Source: Gordonia hydrophobica NBRC 16057 (GTDB lineage Bacteria > Actinomycetota > Actinomycetes > Mycobacteriales > Mycobacteriaceae). Taken from it: DNA of 55,155 bases. Shown in pieces: positions 23,455 through 32,077 of the stretch. Numbering within the stretch: the first letter of the stretch is position 1; every line of letters begins with the position of its first letter. A program made the position numbers and the translations under genes. The notes beneath the pieces are model-generated. The model worked only from the letters and a program-made list of their open reading frames with translations. It searched no databases and had not been told where the DNA came from. The stretch lies in NCBI RefSeq assembly GCF_001592365.1, contig NZ_BCWU01000018.1:1-55155 (forward strand), written 5' to 3'.

Positions 23455-24912
23455 ATGACTTCCCGACTGCGGGCCTTGGCGCCGCTGCTGGTGCTGCTCG
23501 CCACCGTCGCGGCGTTATTGGCCGCCTGCGGGAGCAGCGGCGACGACGACGGCGGGGTCCTGCGTGTCGGCACCGAGGGCACGTACGCGCCGTTCAGCTT
23601 TCACGATCCCGCCACCAACGAGTTGACCGGCTACGACGTCGACGTCGCGAAGGCCGTCGCCGACCAGCTGGGGATGCGCGTCGAGTTCACCGAGGCGCCG
23701 TGGGACGCGCTGTTCGCTGCACTCGGCGCAGAGCGCTTCGACGTCGTCGCGAACCAGGTCACGATCACGCCCGAACGCGAGGGCAAGTACGCGATGTCCT
23801 CGCCGTACGCGATCGGCGAAGGCGTCGTCGTCACCCGGGTGGGCGACTCGTCGATCGCGTCGCTCGACGATCTTCGCGGGAAGACCACCGCTCAGACGGC
23901 TACCAGCAACTGGACCGACGTCGCGCGCCAGGCGGGTGCGCGGGTGCAGACGGTCGACGGCTTCGCCGAGGCGATCACCCTGCTCAAACAAGGTCGGGTG
24001 GATGCCACCGTCAACGACAGCATCGCCGTCTACGCCTATCTGGCCGAGACCGGCGACACGTCGGTGCACATCGCAGCGAAGACCGGTGAGACCAGCGAAC
24101 AGGCGTTCGCCGCACGCAAGGGCAGTCCGCTGATCCCGAAGATCGACGACGCGCTCGACGTGTTACGGGCCGACGGCACGCTCACCAAGATCTCCGAGAA
24201 GTATCTGAAGACCGACGCCAGCGGTGCCGAGTCCAGCGAGCCGAAACAGCGCAGCCGGTGGGAGCTGATAGCCGACAACCTGTGGCCGATGGCCAAGGCG
24301 ATGGTCACCACGACCATCCCGCTCGCGGCGGTGAGCTTCATCATCGGCCTGGTGATCGCACTGCTCGTCGCTCTCGCCCGCATGGCGGAGAACGTGATCC
24401 TGTCGCGGCTGGCGCGGGTCTACATCTCGATCATCCGCGGCACGCCGCTGCTGGTGCAGCTGTTCATCATCTTCTACGGGCTGCCGGAGCTCGGGGTCAA
24501 GGTCCCGCCGCTGCCTGCCGCCGTCGTCGCGTTCTCCCTCAACGTCGGCGGGTACGCCGCCGAGATCATCCGCAGCGCCATCATGTCGGTGCCCGCGGGA
24601 CAGCGAGAGGCGGCCCAGACCATCGGCATGGACTATGCGACGACGATGCGGCGGATCATCCTCCCGCAGGCGGCGAGGATCGCGGTTCCGGGTCTGTCCA
24701 ACACGCTGATCTCCCTCGTCAAAGACACCTCGCTCGCGTCGACGATCCTCGTCGTCGAAGTTCTGCAGACCGCGAAGATCGCGGCGGCGCCGACGTTCGA
24801 GTTCTTCTCGCTGTACATGACCGCTGCCGTCTACTACTGGGTGGTGTGCCTGGTGCTGTCCGCGTTGCAGGGCAGACTCGAACTCCGATTGGGAAGGTTC
24901 ATCAAGGCATGA
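23455..24912 (+). CDS. Amino-acid ABC importer: fused lipoprotein binding protein and permease
   Basis: 485 residues combining two usual subunits. Residues 1-25 are a lipoprotein signal with lipobox LLAAC. Residues about 33-265 are a polar amino-acid binding domain (LRVGTEGTYAPFSFHDPATNELTGYDVDVAKAVA). From about 285 follows a HisM/GlnP-type permease with five or so membrane segments, including SIIRGTPLLVQLFIIFYG and the ATPase-contact loop VPAGQREAAQTIGMDYA. The binding protein is thus tethered by lipid and by fusion. The family takes up cystine, glutamine or similar; cystine is a fair guess. ATG at 23455. The stop overlaps the next start (ATGA). Confidence 0.9.
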   Translation: MTSRLRALAPLLVLLATVAALLAACGSSGDDDGGVLRVGTEGTYAPFSFHDPATNELTGYDVDVAKAVADQLGMRVEFTEAPWDALFAALGAERFDVVANQVTITPEREGKYAMSSPYAIGEGVVVTRVGDSSIASLDDLRGKTTAQTATSNWTDVARQAGARVQTVDGFAEAITLLKQGRVDATVNDSIAVYAYLAETGDTSVHIAAKTGETSEQAFAARKGSPLIPKIDDALDVLRADGTLTKISEKYLKTDASGAESSEPKQRSRWELIADNLWPMAKAMVTTTIPLAAVSFIIGLVIALLVALARMAENVILSRLARVYISIIRGTPLLVQLFIIFYGLPELGVKVPPLPAAVVAFSLNVGGYAAEIIRSAIMSVPAGQREAAQTIGMDYATTMRRIILPQAARIAVPGLSNTLISLVKDTSLASTILVVEVLQTAKIAAAPTFEFFSLYMTAAVYYWVVCLVLSALQGRLELRLGRFIKA

Positions 24913-25661
24913 CCGAACTCATCCGCGTCGACGGGCTGCGTAAGTCGTTCGGGGCGACGCCCGTGCTCAACGGTATCGATTTCGGCGTCGACGCCGGTTC
25001 AGTGACTGCGGTGATCGGACCGTCCGGTTCTGGGAAGACGACTCTGCTTCGCTCTCTCAACGCGCTTGACGTGCCCGACGCCGGAGTGATCCGGGTGGCC
25101 GACGAGACCATCGATTTCGCGGGCACGTATTCGAAGGCCGACATCGCCCGGTACCGCAGTCAGAGCGGCTTCGTATTCCAGAGTCACAATCTGTTTCCGC
25201 ACAAGACCGTCCTCGAGAACATCATCGAGGGACCTGTGGTCGTGCAGCGGCGCCCGGTCCGCGACGCGACCGAGGACGCCCGCACCCTTCTCGCCAGCGT
25301 CGGTCTCGCCGATCGCGGCGACGCCTACCCGAGCGAGCTGTCCGGCGGTCAGCAGCAGCGCGTCGGGATCGTGCGCGCGGTCGCGCTGAATCCCAAGGTG
25401 CTGCTCCTCGACGAGCCCACGTCGGCGCTCGACCCGGAGTTGGTCGGCGACGTTCTGCGCGTCATCGTCGACCTCGCCGCCCAGGGCTGGACGATGGTCG
25501 TGGTGACCCACGAGATCGGGTTCGCGCGCCAAGTATCCGATCAAGTGCTGTTCATCGACGGCGGCGTGGTCGTCGAGCACGGGGCGCCGGCCGACGTCAT
25601 CGACCATCCGCAGCACGACCGCACGGCGGCATTCCTGCGGCGGCTCACCGACCCCCTGTGA
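24909..25661 (+). CDS. Amino-acid ABC transporter ATP-binding protein
   Basis: 250 residues with Walker [12 protein letters not shown]-loop [18 protein letters not shown], signature [17 protein letters not shown], Walker [13 protein letters not shown] and the switch His in VVTHEIGFA. It is the ATPase of the polar amino-acid uptake family and pairs with the fused binding-protein/permease gene, whose stop it overlaps by 4 bases. Two genes therefore supply a full importer. The last 17 bases overlap the convergent fdhD gene. Confidence 0.93.
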   Translation: MTELIRVDGLRKSFGATPVLNGIDFGVDAGSVTAVIGPSGSGKTTLLRSLNALDVPDAGVIRVADETIDFAGTYSKADIARYRSQSGFVFQSHNLFPHKTVLENIIEGPVVVQRRPVRDATEDARTLLASVGLADRGDAYPSELSGGQQQRVGIVRAVALNPKVLLLDEPTSALDPELVGDVLRVIVDLAAQGWTMVVVTHEIGFARQVSDQVLFIDGGVVVEHGAPADVIDHPQHDRTAAFLRRLTDPL

Positions 25662-26517
25662 CCTGACCTTCGATGAGGGCCGCAGTCACCATGACTCGAT
25701 CGGGTCGGGTGTACACGTTCATCGACTCACCACGAAGGAAGCCGATCAGGGTCAGCCCCGAGCGGTCGGCGAGTTCGGCTGCCAGCGACGACGGCGCGGA
25801 GACCGCTGCGAGAACGGGGATTCCCGCCATCACCGCCTTCTGCACCAGCTCGAAGCTCGCGCGTCCCGACACCTGCAGCACCGTGCCGCGCAGTGGCAGC
25901 CGATCGCGGTTGGCCGCCCACCCGATCACCTTGTCGACGGCGTTGTGACGACCGACGTCCTCGCGCAGAACCAGTAGTTCGCCGCTGCTGCCGTCGAACA
26001 GAGCTGCTGCGTGGAGTCCACCCGTGCTGTCGAAGACCCGCTGCCCTGACCGGAGCCGGTCGGGCAGGCTGGTGAGCACGTCGACGTCGACCGTGATCGG
26101 GTCGTCGGCGACGACGAACGACGACGTCGACTCGACCGAGTCGATGCTCGTCGCACCGCAAACGCCGCACGCCGACGTCGTCACGAAGTTCCGTCGCCGC
26201 GCCGGCGACGGTGTCGGCACGCCGACGCCGAGGGTCAGGTCCAGCACGTTGTAGGTGTTCTCGTCACCGCCACTGCCGGGTCCGCCGCAGTGGATCGCGC
26301 CCGCGAGGTGCTCGGCGCGCGTGATGATGCCCTCCGACACCAGGAATCCGGCGGCGAGCTCGACGTCGTTGCCCGGGGTCCGCATGGTGATCGTGTACGA
26401 CTGCCCGGCGATGCGAATCTCCAGCGGCTCTTCAACCGCGAGCGTATCGGGACGCCTGCTCGGCTCACGCCCGAGCGTCACCTTCGTCACCGGCCATCGC
26501 GCTGTTATCCGTCCCAC
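25645..26517 (-). CDS. fdhD: FdhD sulfurtransferase for formate dehydrogenase
   Basis: 290 residues matching FdhD along the whole length: [34 protein letters not shown], the CGVCG cysteine motif ([13 protein letters not shown]), and [17 protein letters not shown]. FdhD accepts sulphur from a cysteine desulfurase and passes it to the molybdenum or tungsten cofactor of formate dehydrogenase. No formate dehydrogenase gene is in the window. GTG start at 26517. It is convergent with the amino-acid ABC operon. Confidence 0.93.
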   Translation of the reverse strand: MGRITARWPVTKVTLGREPSRRPDTLAVEEPLEIRIAGQSYTITMRTPGNDVELAAGFLVSEGIITRAEHLAGAIHCGGPGSGGDENTYNVLDLTLGVGVPTPSPARRRNFVTTSACGVCGATSIDSVESTSSFVVADDPITVDVDVLTSLPDRLRSGQRVFDSTGGLHAAALFDGSSGELLVLREDVGRHNAVDKVIGWAANRDRLPLRGTVLQVSGRASFELVQKAVMAGIPVLAAVSAPSSLAAELADRSGLTLIGFLRGESMNVYTRPDRVMVTAALIEGQVTGGR

Positions 26518-26881
26518 AGTCGCCAGGGTAGAGGTTCTGTCCCAGGTCCGGGTCGTCCGCGGAGCGAGAGCGCCTCGTGACCGCTCACTCCCCTCCGTTC
26601 GTGTTCCGGTCGGCTTTCCCCGACAGCGGTCGGCGATCGGTTGTATCGGCTGGTCATTGGTCGGCTCGCACGGGGAGCGGCGGAGTGGTCACGCCCGCGT
26701 GGCGAGCGGCGTGAAGCGTTACGCCCGCGCGGGGACGGCGGAGTGGTCACGCCACCTCGGCAGTCCTCGCTCCTCGGCTAGCGCCTCGTCCCTGCGGAGA
26801 GCTCGGCGGTCGTGACCACTCCGCCCTCCCCGCGCTGCTTCCTGCGTCGTACGAGTCGACGTCGTGCGCTTGTGCGGCGGC
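26518..26881. repeat. Intergenic region with direct and inverted copies of a 15-17 base repeat
   Basis: No gene is evident. GGCGGAGTGGTCACGCC occurs at 26679-26695 and 26737-26753, and CGTGACCACTCCGCC, its reverse complement, at 26811-26825. Between the direct copies lies a related GTGAAGCGTTACGCC. The unit can form hairpins and lies downstream of the HNH gene and upstream of fdhD, both minus strand. Function unknown; terminator, repeat element or operator are all possible. Confidence 0.55.
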
Positions 26882-28234
26882 TTACGCTGCCGCCGTTGGT
26901 GCGGCGGTCAGCGTCCTTCTCGCGTTGGAGCGAATCGGTTCGCGGTGACGGTCCGGGTGCTGCAGGTCGAGCGGTTGGCGGAACCACGGGTGCCGGTCGT
27001 GACCGATGAACACTTCCCACCCGGTCTGATGGATCACCGTGTGGTGCATGCGGCAGAGCAAGACGCAGTTGTCGATCGCAGTGTCCCCGCCTTCCGACCA
27101 GGGGGTGCAGTGGTGGGCGTCGGTCCAGGAAATCGGGCGTCCGCAGCCCGGGAACGCGCAACCCCGGTCGCGGGCTTCCAGCGCCCGCCGGAGTCCCGCA
27201 GTCACCAGACGATGCTCGCGGCCCACATCCAGCGGTGCCGAGTTCTGGTCGAGGAGCACGCGGCGCATCGCTGCCTCGCAGAGGACCAGTCCGACAGTCG
27301 CCGGGGAGACCGGGCCGGTGAAACCGAGTGACGCGACCTGCGACGAGCTTCCAGCTGCACTGCTGTCACCACACTTGGTCGGGACGATCATCGTGACGTG
27401 CGGGAGCACCCCTCCCGAGACGGTCGGCCGCTCCTTCCCGTTCAGGTAAGTGCGAATGACCTGCGCGAGCGCATCAGCGCGACGTTGCTTAGCGGTACGC
27501 GGATCTCGCGAACCGTCCGGCTGCGGAATCGGCTTACACAGCGGGTCGAGCGCCTGGTTCAGTTCTTCGCCGGTCAGCGCGTCCAGATCGAGCGTCCCGG
27601 TGGTGCGGCCGTCGTCCCCGGTCACCAACGTCATCTCGTTGAGATCCGGATTCTCGGCGACCGGTACCGCATCGGGATCGGTCTCGTCGATCTCGGGCGC
27701 CCATTCCAGGGCGAGTTCCCGAGCCCGCTGGGACACATCGGCCGGAGTGACTTGGCAGGAGAGTCGCCGAGCCAGATCCGCGCGCCGATCCTCATCCAGC
27801 GGCACCCGTCGACCCACGAACGTGATGCCTTTCCCGATGGCATCGAGTTGTTCGACCGGAACGCCGCCGGTCCTCGCGTGCACCATCACGCCCGGCATCG
27901 TGTGCGCGGCGTGCCCGGTCCGCGCATACCGATGCGCGGCTGCCGGCGTGATCCCCAACTGCTTGAGCAGGTCGGTGCTGGTTTTGACTCGTTTCCGAGC
28001 CGGCAACCCGGCCCGACCGGCGGCGTCGGTCAACCCCGACATCGCCGTCCCAGCGAGATTGACCACCCGAGTCAACTGCACCATCGTCTGCCCGATGACG
28101 GCGTCATCGAAACCGACCGTCGAAGGACTCGCACACAAGGATGCGAGTTCTCCTCCTGGTGCAGCGAGGGTGGGTGGGCTGAGCGCTTCGATGAGCGCGT
28201 CAGCGAATTCAGTGATGACGTCGACAATAGCCAC
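26882..28234 (-). CDS. DUF222 / HNH endonuclease signature protein (13E12 repeat family)
   Basis: 450 residues. The N-terminal two-thirds match the DUF222 domain of the actinobacterial 13E12 family (LARRLSCQVTPADVSQRARE, GTLDLDALTGEELNQALDPL). The C-terminus is an HNH module: CAFPGCGRPISWTDAHHCTPWSEGG and NCVLLCRMHHTVIH, with cysteine pairs and catalytic histidine. These genes occur in many copies per genome and are suspected to be mobile or selfish; their biological role is not known. GTG 28234 is chosen because AAGGGGGATTGCC precedes it; a GTG at 28282 is also in frame. Confidence 0.87.
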   Translation of the reverse strand: MAIVDVITEFADALIEALSPPTLAAPGGELASLCASPSTVGFDDAVIGQTMVQLTRVVNLAGTAMSGLTDAAGRAGLPARKRVKTSTDLLKQLGITPAAAHRYARTGHAAHTMPGVMVHARTGGVPVEQLDAIGKGITFVGRRVPLDEDRRADLARRLSCQVTPADVSQRARELALEWAPEIDETDPDAVPVAENPDLNEMTLVTGDDGRTTGTLDLDALTGEELNQALDPLCKPIPQPDGSRDPRTAKQRRADALAQVIRTYLNGKERPTVSGGVLPHVTMIVPTKCGDSSAAGSSSQVASLGFTGPVSPATVGLVLCEAAMRRVLLDQNSAPLDVGREHRLVTAGLRRALEARDRGCAFPGCGRPISWTDAHHCTPWSEGGDTAIDNCVLLCRMHHTVIHQTGWEVFIGHDRHPWFRQPLDLQHPDRHREPIRSNARRTLTAAPTAAA

Positions 28235-29085
28235 GGCAATCCCCCTTGCCTTCCTTAGCGAACACGACCCGATGCGGGCCACGATCTTGGCTGAGCACGC
28301 TCCGATACAGAGCGCACCCGAAATGTGAAGCGGAGCATCGCCTCCGGCCCGGGATCACCGAGCAGGAAGCGGGTGCGCCGCTGACGTTGGACAACACGCA
28401 CGACACCGAACCCGACGCAAGCAGTCACCCCGCCGCCAGAACCACCCGTGAAACCCGAAACGGAGGGTGGTCTGGCGACGTCGCAGGACAGGCCGCCGGC
28501 CCGAAGGCCCGACACTAGATCACCCGAAACCGCCCGGCCCCAACCCAAGGGGCCGACTCGAGATGCGACTCCAACCCAAGGAGCCGACTCACGGCGATTC
28601 GGCGTCGATCCGCATAACCCCTGCCGGCCGAACCCTCGAACCGACGGCGGTCCTGCTTCCGTGCGCACCCACCGACCACCCCTTAAAGCCCCTTGCTACG
28701 GAAGCAGTCCGTGTCGCCTGTGCGCGACGGCTATGAAATTCTCAAACAACACGAAACGGCCTTCCAGTCATTCCGATCAAGCTGTACATACTATGTTACA
28801 ACTCACATATATATTGCACAAGTGTTCTAATCCATGCTCGTCGCCATCACCTTGTCGGACTCCAGTTGTACTGTCGACGTCGACCGGTGGCTCCACGGGT
28901 GATGACACTCGCCAGAAATCAGACAGGCGCTCGCGGCCTTCACTCTCGACCGAGAGCGAAACCAGGTTCGGCAACAACCCGACACGCCACCGTCGTCAAA
29001 TCATCACGATCCGCACCGACAACCAGCCCCCGCGGCGATCACGCACCGCCGTTCGGTCGACGCCGACAGCCTGTGTCGAGTGCCC
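28235..29085. other. Long non-coding region with AT-rich core
   Basis: About 850 bases without a convincing gene. The first part is GC-rich and has a tandem-like 19-base repeat (28541-28559 and 28572-28590). From about 28730 to 28850 the composition becomes strikingly AT-rich (for example GTTACAACTCACATATATAT), unlike the rest of the window. Open frames here are short, arginine-rich and without family resemblance. It may be a degenerate or recently acquired segment, or a regulatory region. Confidence 0.5.
28541..28590. repeat. Two direct copies of a 19-base repeat
   Basis: CAACCCAAGGGGCCGACTC (28541-28559) and CAACCCAAGGAGCCGACTC (28572-28590) differ at one base and have a period of 31. Only two copies are present, with non-identical spacer, so it is not a CRISPR. 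Confidence 0.65.
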
Positions 29086-29538
29086 CTATCGACGGTTCGG
29101 GGCGGGCGCCGTCCATCGGCACGCGGTGCCGTTGAGCCTGCGGATCAGTATCACGATCAGCGGAACTTGAGCGGCGAGCACGATGGCATGAACGATGAGG
29201 TGACCGGAGAAGCCGTCAAACCCGTCAACCATCACTGTCTGTGGAATCAGGCCGGCGAGCGCCATGATCACCATGACCCAGGCCGACAGCAAGAGCATCC
29301 AGCTCGCAGCCGGGCGCAACCGGGGCAAGAATCCTGCGAGCGCGAGACCGAGATACACCGCGAGCGGAACCCCGTCGGCAAGCAGATCGACGTTCGACCC
29401 CGCCAGATCCTCGTGATTGTGGACCAGAGTGCCAGCCGCACCGAGCAACGCCAAGAACAGCACCATCAGGTCGCTGCGCACAGTGACGCGAAGCGTCTCG
29501 TGCTTTGACGCAGCAACCGTGCGTGGTCCCGATGACAA
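29086..29538 (-). CDS. Hypothetical four-helix membrane protein
   Basis: Up to 150 residues. Four hydrophobic segments are clear: LMVLFLALLGAAGTL, VPLAVYLGLALAGFL, AASWMLLLSAWVMVIMALAG and LIVHAIVLAAQVPLIVILI. The start is uncertain: the longest reading begins with TTG at 29538, while ATG 29466 would begin directly at the first membrane segment. No strong ribosome site is seen for either. No family recognised. It stands alone between two non-coding stretches. Confidence 0.55.
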   Translation of the reverse strand: MSSGPRTVAASKHETLRVTVRSDLMVLFLALLGAAGTLVHNHEDLAGSNVDLLADGVPLAVYLGLALAGFLPRLRPAASWMLLLSAWVMVIMALAGLIPQTVMVDGFDGFSGHLIVHAIVLAAQVPLIVILIRRLNGTACRWTAPAPNRR

Positions 29539-29726
29539 CGATGCTCACCCTTCATGTCGTGCGAAGCGGCCAATGAGTCCCCTACGAACTCCATCGCCGA
29601 CGTGCGACGCATGCTCGACGCACATGGATACCCGTACTAAACAGGAAATCGCATTCCACCGGCCCTGACTAGGGACCAAAGTACGTACGTCGGCCTCAAT
29701 GTTGGCCAACGACAGGCGATTTACTG
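29539..29726. other. Intergenic region, possible tiny ORF
   Basis: No clear gene. A 28-codon frame at 29554-29640 (ending IADVRRMLDAHGYPY) looks protein-like and might be a remnant of a longer gene, but it has no ribosome site and no known relative. Confidence 0.3.
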
Positions 29727-30407
29727 CTATTGACCGATTTCACGACGCGCAGATTCGACGACCATTCCGCCAACCGCACGCCGCACCACCCCGGCGACGA
29801 TCAACGCCTGCCCCGCAGTGTAAGTCGCCATCACCGCTGGACCGAACCATCCGGGTGCACTGTCGGGAAGGAACAATCGGACGGCCAGCAACGAGTCGCT
29901 TGTGAGAAAGAGCGCCCCGCCCAGCGCGACCGTCGCCGTGCTCCGGCTCGACATCGCTGCAGTCCCCGCAAGCACCACCCCGTAGAGCGCGACCGCCGGA
30001 AACAATGCGCCGGCATGACGTCCGACCACTGCCACCATGGCCATCCACCACAGCACGTACACCAACGCCCATCGCGGCGTCGGCCGGTCGGCGACACCGC
30101 GGACGAACAGCACGATGTAAACGACGTGCGCCGCTCCGAAGCAGACAAGCATCAACGGCAGCACCACGTCACCCTCGACGATCACGCCCACGCTGTCGCC
30201 GAGCCACGAGCACACGAGCGCCGCTAGCAGCGCAACGAATCGCCAGTCCGATCGCCAGTTCACCAGAACCGGCAGCGAGAGAAGCGGCATCAGGAGCATC
30301 TTCGTCGGCTCGGCGACCGGGCTGTCGGTCGCCAGTGCCACGACGTGAACCACCGCCGCGACCAGGTAAGGCGCCCACACGAAGATGTCGCGCCCGGGGA
30401 TCGTCAT
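29727..30407 (-). CDS. YhhN family protein (lysoplasmalogenase-like)
   Basis: 226 residues with about seven to eight membrane segments. The YhhN/TMEM86 family is indicated by KMLLMPLLSLPVL (segment 2), LVCSWLGDSVGVI with its conserved acidic residue, FGAAHVVYIVLF, and GGALFLTSDSLLAVRLF near the C-terminus. Characterised relatives hydrolyse the vinyl-ether bond of lysoplasmalogens in the membrane. The bacterial role is uncertain. ATG 30407 is preferred; an upstream GTG at 30428 would add seven residues. Confidence 0.85.
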   Translation of the reverse strand: MTIPGRDIFVWAPYLVAAVVHVVALATDSPVAEPTKMLLMPLLSLPVLVNWRSDWRFVALLAALVCSWLGDSVGVIVEGDVVLPLMLVCFGAAHVVYIVLFVRGVADRPTPRWALVYVLWWMAMVAVVGRHAGALFPAVALYGVVLAGTAAMSSRSTATVALGGALFLTSDSLLAVRLFLPDSAPGWFGPAVMATYTAGQALIVAGVVRRAVGGMVVESARREIGQ

Positions 30408-30665
30408 GACTGCGACCCTATCGGCCACATCTCAGAATTGAGAAGATGTCACCGGATTCCATATTAATCACCTATCCACGCAAATGACCGTAATAGCCCG
30501 ATGTGACCGGCTTTAATAAACATCTGATTTCGATCCGAGAAAATTACCGGACAATACTGCGTAACTCGGGCACCCAAATGAAGCGGCGCGCAGATCTCAT
30601 CATTTACGGTGACGGTGATGTCAATCCTGCACATCGAATCATTGGCCGCGAAATAAGGAGTAGTC

Positions 30666-31616
30666 ATGGTCACCAATGTCGCGATCGACTACGGTGCCGG
30701 GATATCCGACGCCTGGAGTTCGATCGCCAAGTTCGTCCCGAAGCTCGCCGCATTCCTGGTCATCCTCATCATCGGCTGGATCATCGCTAAGGTACTGGCC
30801 AAGGTCGTGACGGTGATCCTCCGCAAGGTCGGCTTCGATCGTCTGGCCGAGCGCAGCGGAGTATCTCGAGCGCTAGCGAAAAGCGAGTACGACGCGAGTT
30901 CACTCCTGGCGAAGATCGTCTACTACGCCGTACTCCTGATTACGCTGCAATTGGCGATCGGCGCCTTCGGTCCGAATCCGATCAGCGATCTGTTGACGAA
31001 GTTCGTGGCCTGGCTGCCCAAGCTCTTCGTCGCGATCATCATCATCGTCATCGCCGCCGCAATCGCCCAAGCGGTTCGCGAGATCATCCGAAATGCACTC
31101 AGCGGCGCCTCCTATGGTCAACTCGTCGCGACTATCGCTTCGGTCTTCATTCTGGGTGCTGGCATCATTGCCGCGCTCAATCAGATCGGCGTCGCGACGA
31201 CTGTCACCACGCCGATTCTGGTCGCGGTCCTGGCAACTCTGGGCGGTGTGATCGTGGTCGGCGTCGGAGGCGGCCTCGTCAAGCCGATGCAGTCACGCTG
31301 GGAGACGGCGCTCGACAAGGTGGCTGAGGAGATTCCCGCACGACGGTCCGCCCGCGAGCAAGAGCAGGCGGCACGCAGTCACGCTCAGCACGCGGCCTAC
31401 AGCCAGCAGCAGGCGACTGCGCAACCGTCCGCGGCGCCGACACAGGGCTACACCCCTCCGCCGACGCCCTACCCCGAGCAGCCCCAGTACCCCGGGCAGC
31501 CACAGCACTTTCCCCAGCAGCCGCAGTACCCTGGCCAGCCTCAACAGGGCCAGCAGTACCCGAATTACGGCGACCCGTCCCAGGACTACGGCAACGACCA
31601 CCGGCCACCGCAGTAG
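30666..31616 (+). CDS. Conserved TM-helix protein related to mechanosensitive channels, with Pro/Gln-rich tail
   Basis: 316 residues. Residues about 1-215 contain four hydrophobic segments (FVPKLAAFLVILIIGWIIAKVLAKV, KIVYYAVLLITLQLAIGAFG, KLFVAIIIIVIAAAIAQAVREII, ILVAVLATLGGVIVVGVGGGL) with the conserved LRKVGFDRLAER between the first two, as in small MscS-related TM-helix proteins. Residues 240-316 form a cytoplasmic or exposed low-complexity tail with repeats of the type QPQYPGQPQ. The ribosome site AAATAAGGAGTAGTC before ATG 30666 is excellent. It probably helps osmotic or membrane-tension responses. A strong terminator follows 12 bases after the stop. Confidence 0.85.
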   Translation: MVTNVAIDYGAGISDAWSSIAKFVPKLAAFLVILIIGWIIAKVLAKVVTVILRKVGFDRLAERSGVSRALAKSEYDASSLLAKIVYYAVLLITLQLAIGAFGPNPISDLLTKFVAWLPKLFVAIIIIVIAAAIAQAVREIIRNALSGASYGQLVATIASVFILGAGIIAALNQIGVATTVTTPILVAVLATLGGVIVVGVGGGLVKPMQSRWETALDKVAEEIPARRSAREQEQAARSHAQHAAYSQQQATAQPSAAPTQGYTPPPTPYPEQPQYPGQPQHFPQQPQYPGQPQQGQQYPNYGDPSQDYGNDHRPPQ

Positions 31617-31628
31617 CCACGAGCAACA

Positions 31629-31668
31629 CCGCGGCCCGCACTCCATTGCCCTGGAGTGCGGGCCGCGG
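31629..31668. terminator. Strong hairpin terminator between convergent genes
   Basis: A perfect 17-pair stem, CCGCGGCCCGCACTCCA with its complement, closes a 6-base loop (TTGCCC). It lies 12 bases after the stop of the TM-helix gene and in the gap before the end of the convergent nitroreductase fragment. No T run follows, as is common for actinobacterial terminators; it may work in both directions. Confidence 0.85.
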
Positions 31669-31706
31669 CTCGTTGTCGCACAGCTCACGCCATGCGACGT
31701 CGCCGC

Positions 31707-31988
31707 TCAGGCAGTGCCGCGCGGCGCCATGATCACGACGGGGATGTCACGCTCAGTCTTGTCCTGATAACCCTGGTAACCGCTGTTCGCTGCGACCAGC
31801 GTCGGCCACAGCGCGCTCTTCTCCTCCGCAGTCGCACGCCGCGCCGTCCATGGCGTCGTCTCGGCGTCCACGGTCACTTCGACGTCCGGATTGACCACGA
31901 GGTTCTTGAACCAGTCCGGATCCGATGAATGCCCACCCTTCGACGCGACGACCACGATCCGCTCGGGTTCAAAGACGGGCGCGGTCAC
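31707..31988 (-). pseudogene. N-terminally truncated deazaflavin-dependent nitroreductase (Ddn family)
   Basis: The 93-residue frame matches only the C-terminal part of F420-dependent nitroreductase/DUF385 proteins: RIVVVASKGGHSSDPDWFKNLVVNPDVEVTV and the YQDKTERDIPVVIM ending. Full-length relatives are about 140-150 residues and begin with a helix plus an F420-binding strand containing GRKSGR-type sequence, which is absent here. Upstream of the GTG at 31988 the sequence turns directly into the promoter region of the next gene. It is either a decayed gene or a short form of unknown activity. Confidence 0.6.
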
Positions 31989-32019
31989 CTCACTTCCACC
32001 GTGCTACGCTGATCAAAAC

Positions 32020-32033
32020 TAGAACACGTTCTA
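32020..32033. promoter_or_regulatory. KstR-like operator
   Basis: TAGAACACGTTCTA fits the published KstR motif TnnAACnnGTTnnA at every fixed position and is a symmetric repeat (TAGAAC/GTTCTA around AC). KstR is the TetR repressor of cholesterol catabolism in mycobacteria and rhodococci. The site lies between the truncated nitroreductase (start 31988) and the SDR gene (start 32078). A TATATT follows at 32032-32037. Assignment rests on the motif alone. Confidence 0.7.
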
Positions 32034-32077
32034 TATTTGTGCGGTGAGGGTCGCCGTCCCAAAGGATGAGGATGCAT

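Noticed and set aside
28255..28668. 137-codon minus-strand frame upstream of the HNH gene
   Set aside because: Gly/Arg/Ser-rich, no ribosome site, overlaps the repeat region and resembles nothing known.
29554..29640. 28-codon ORF ending IADVRRMLDAHGYPY
   Set aside because: Looks protein-like but has no ribosome site, no recognised family and may be chance or a remnant, so it is mentioned only within the intergenic entry.
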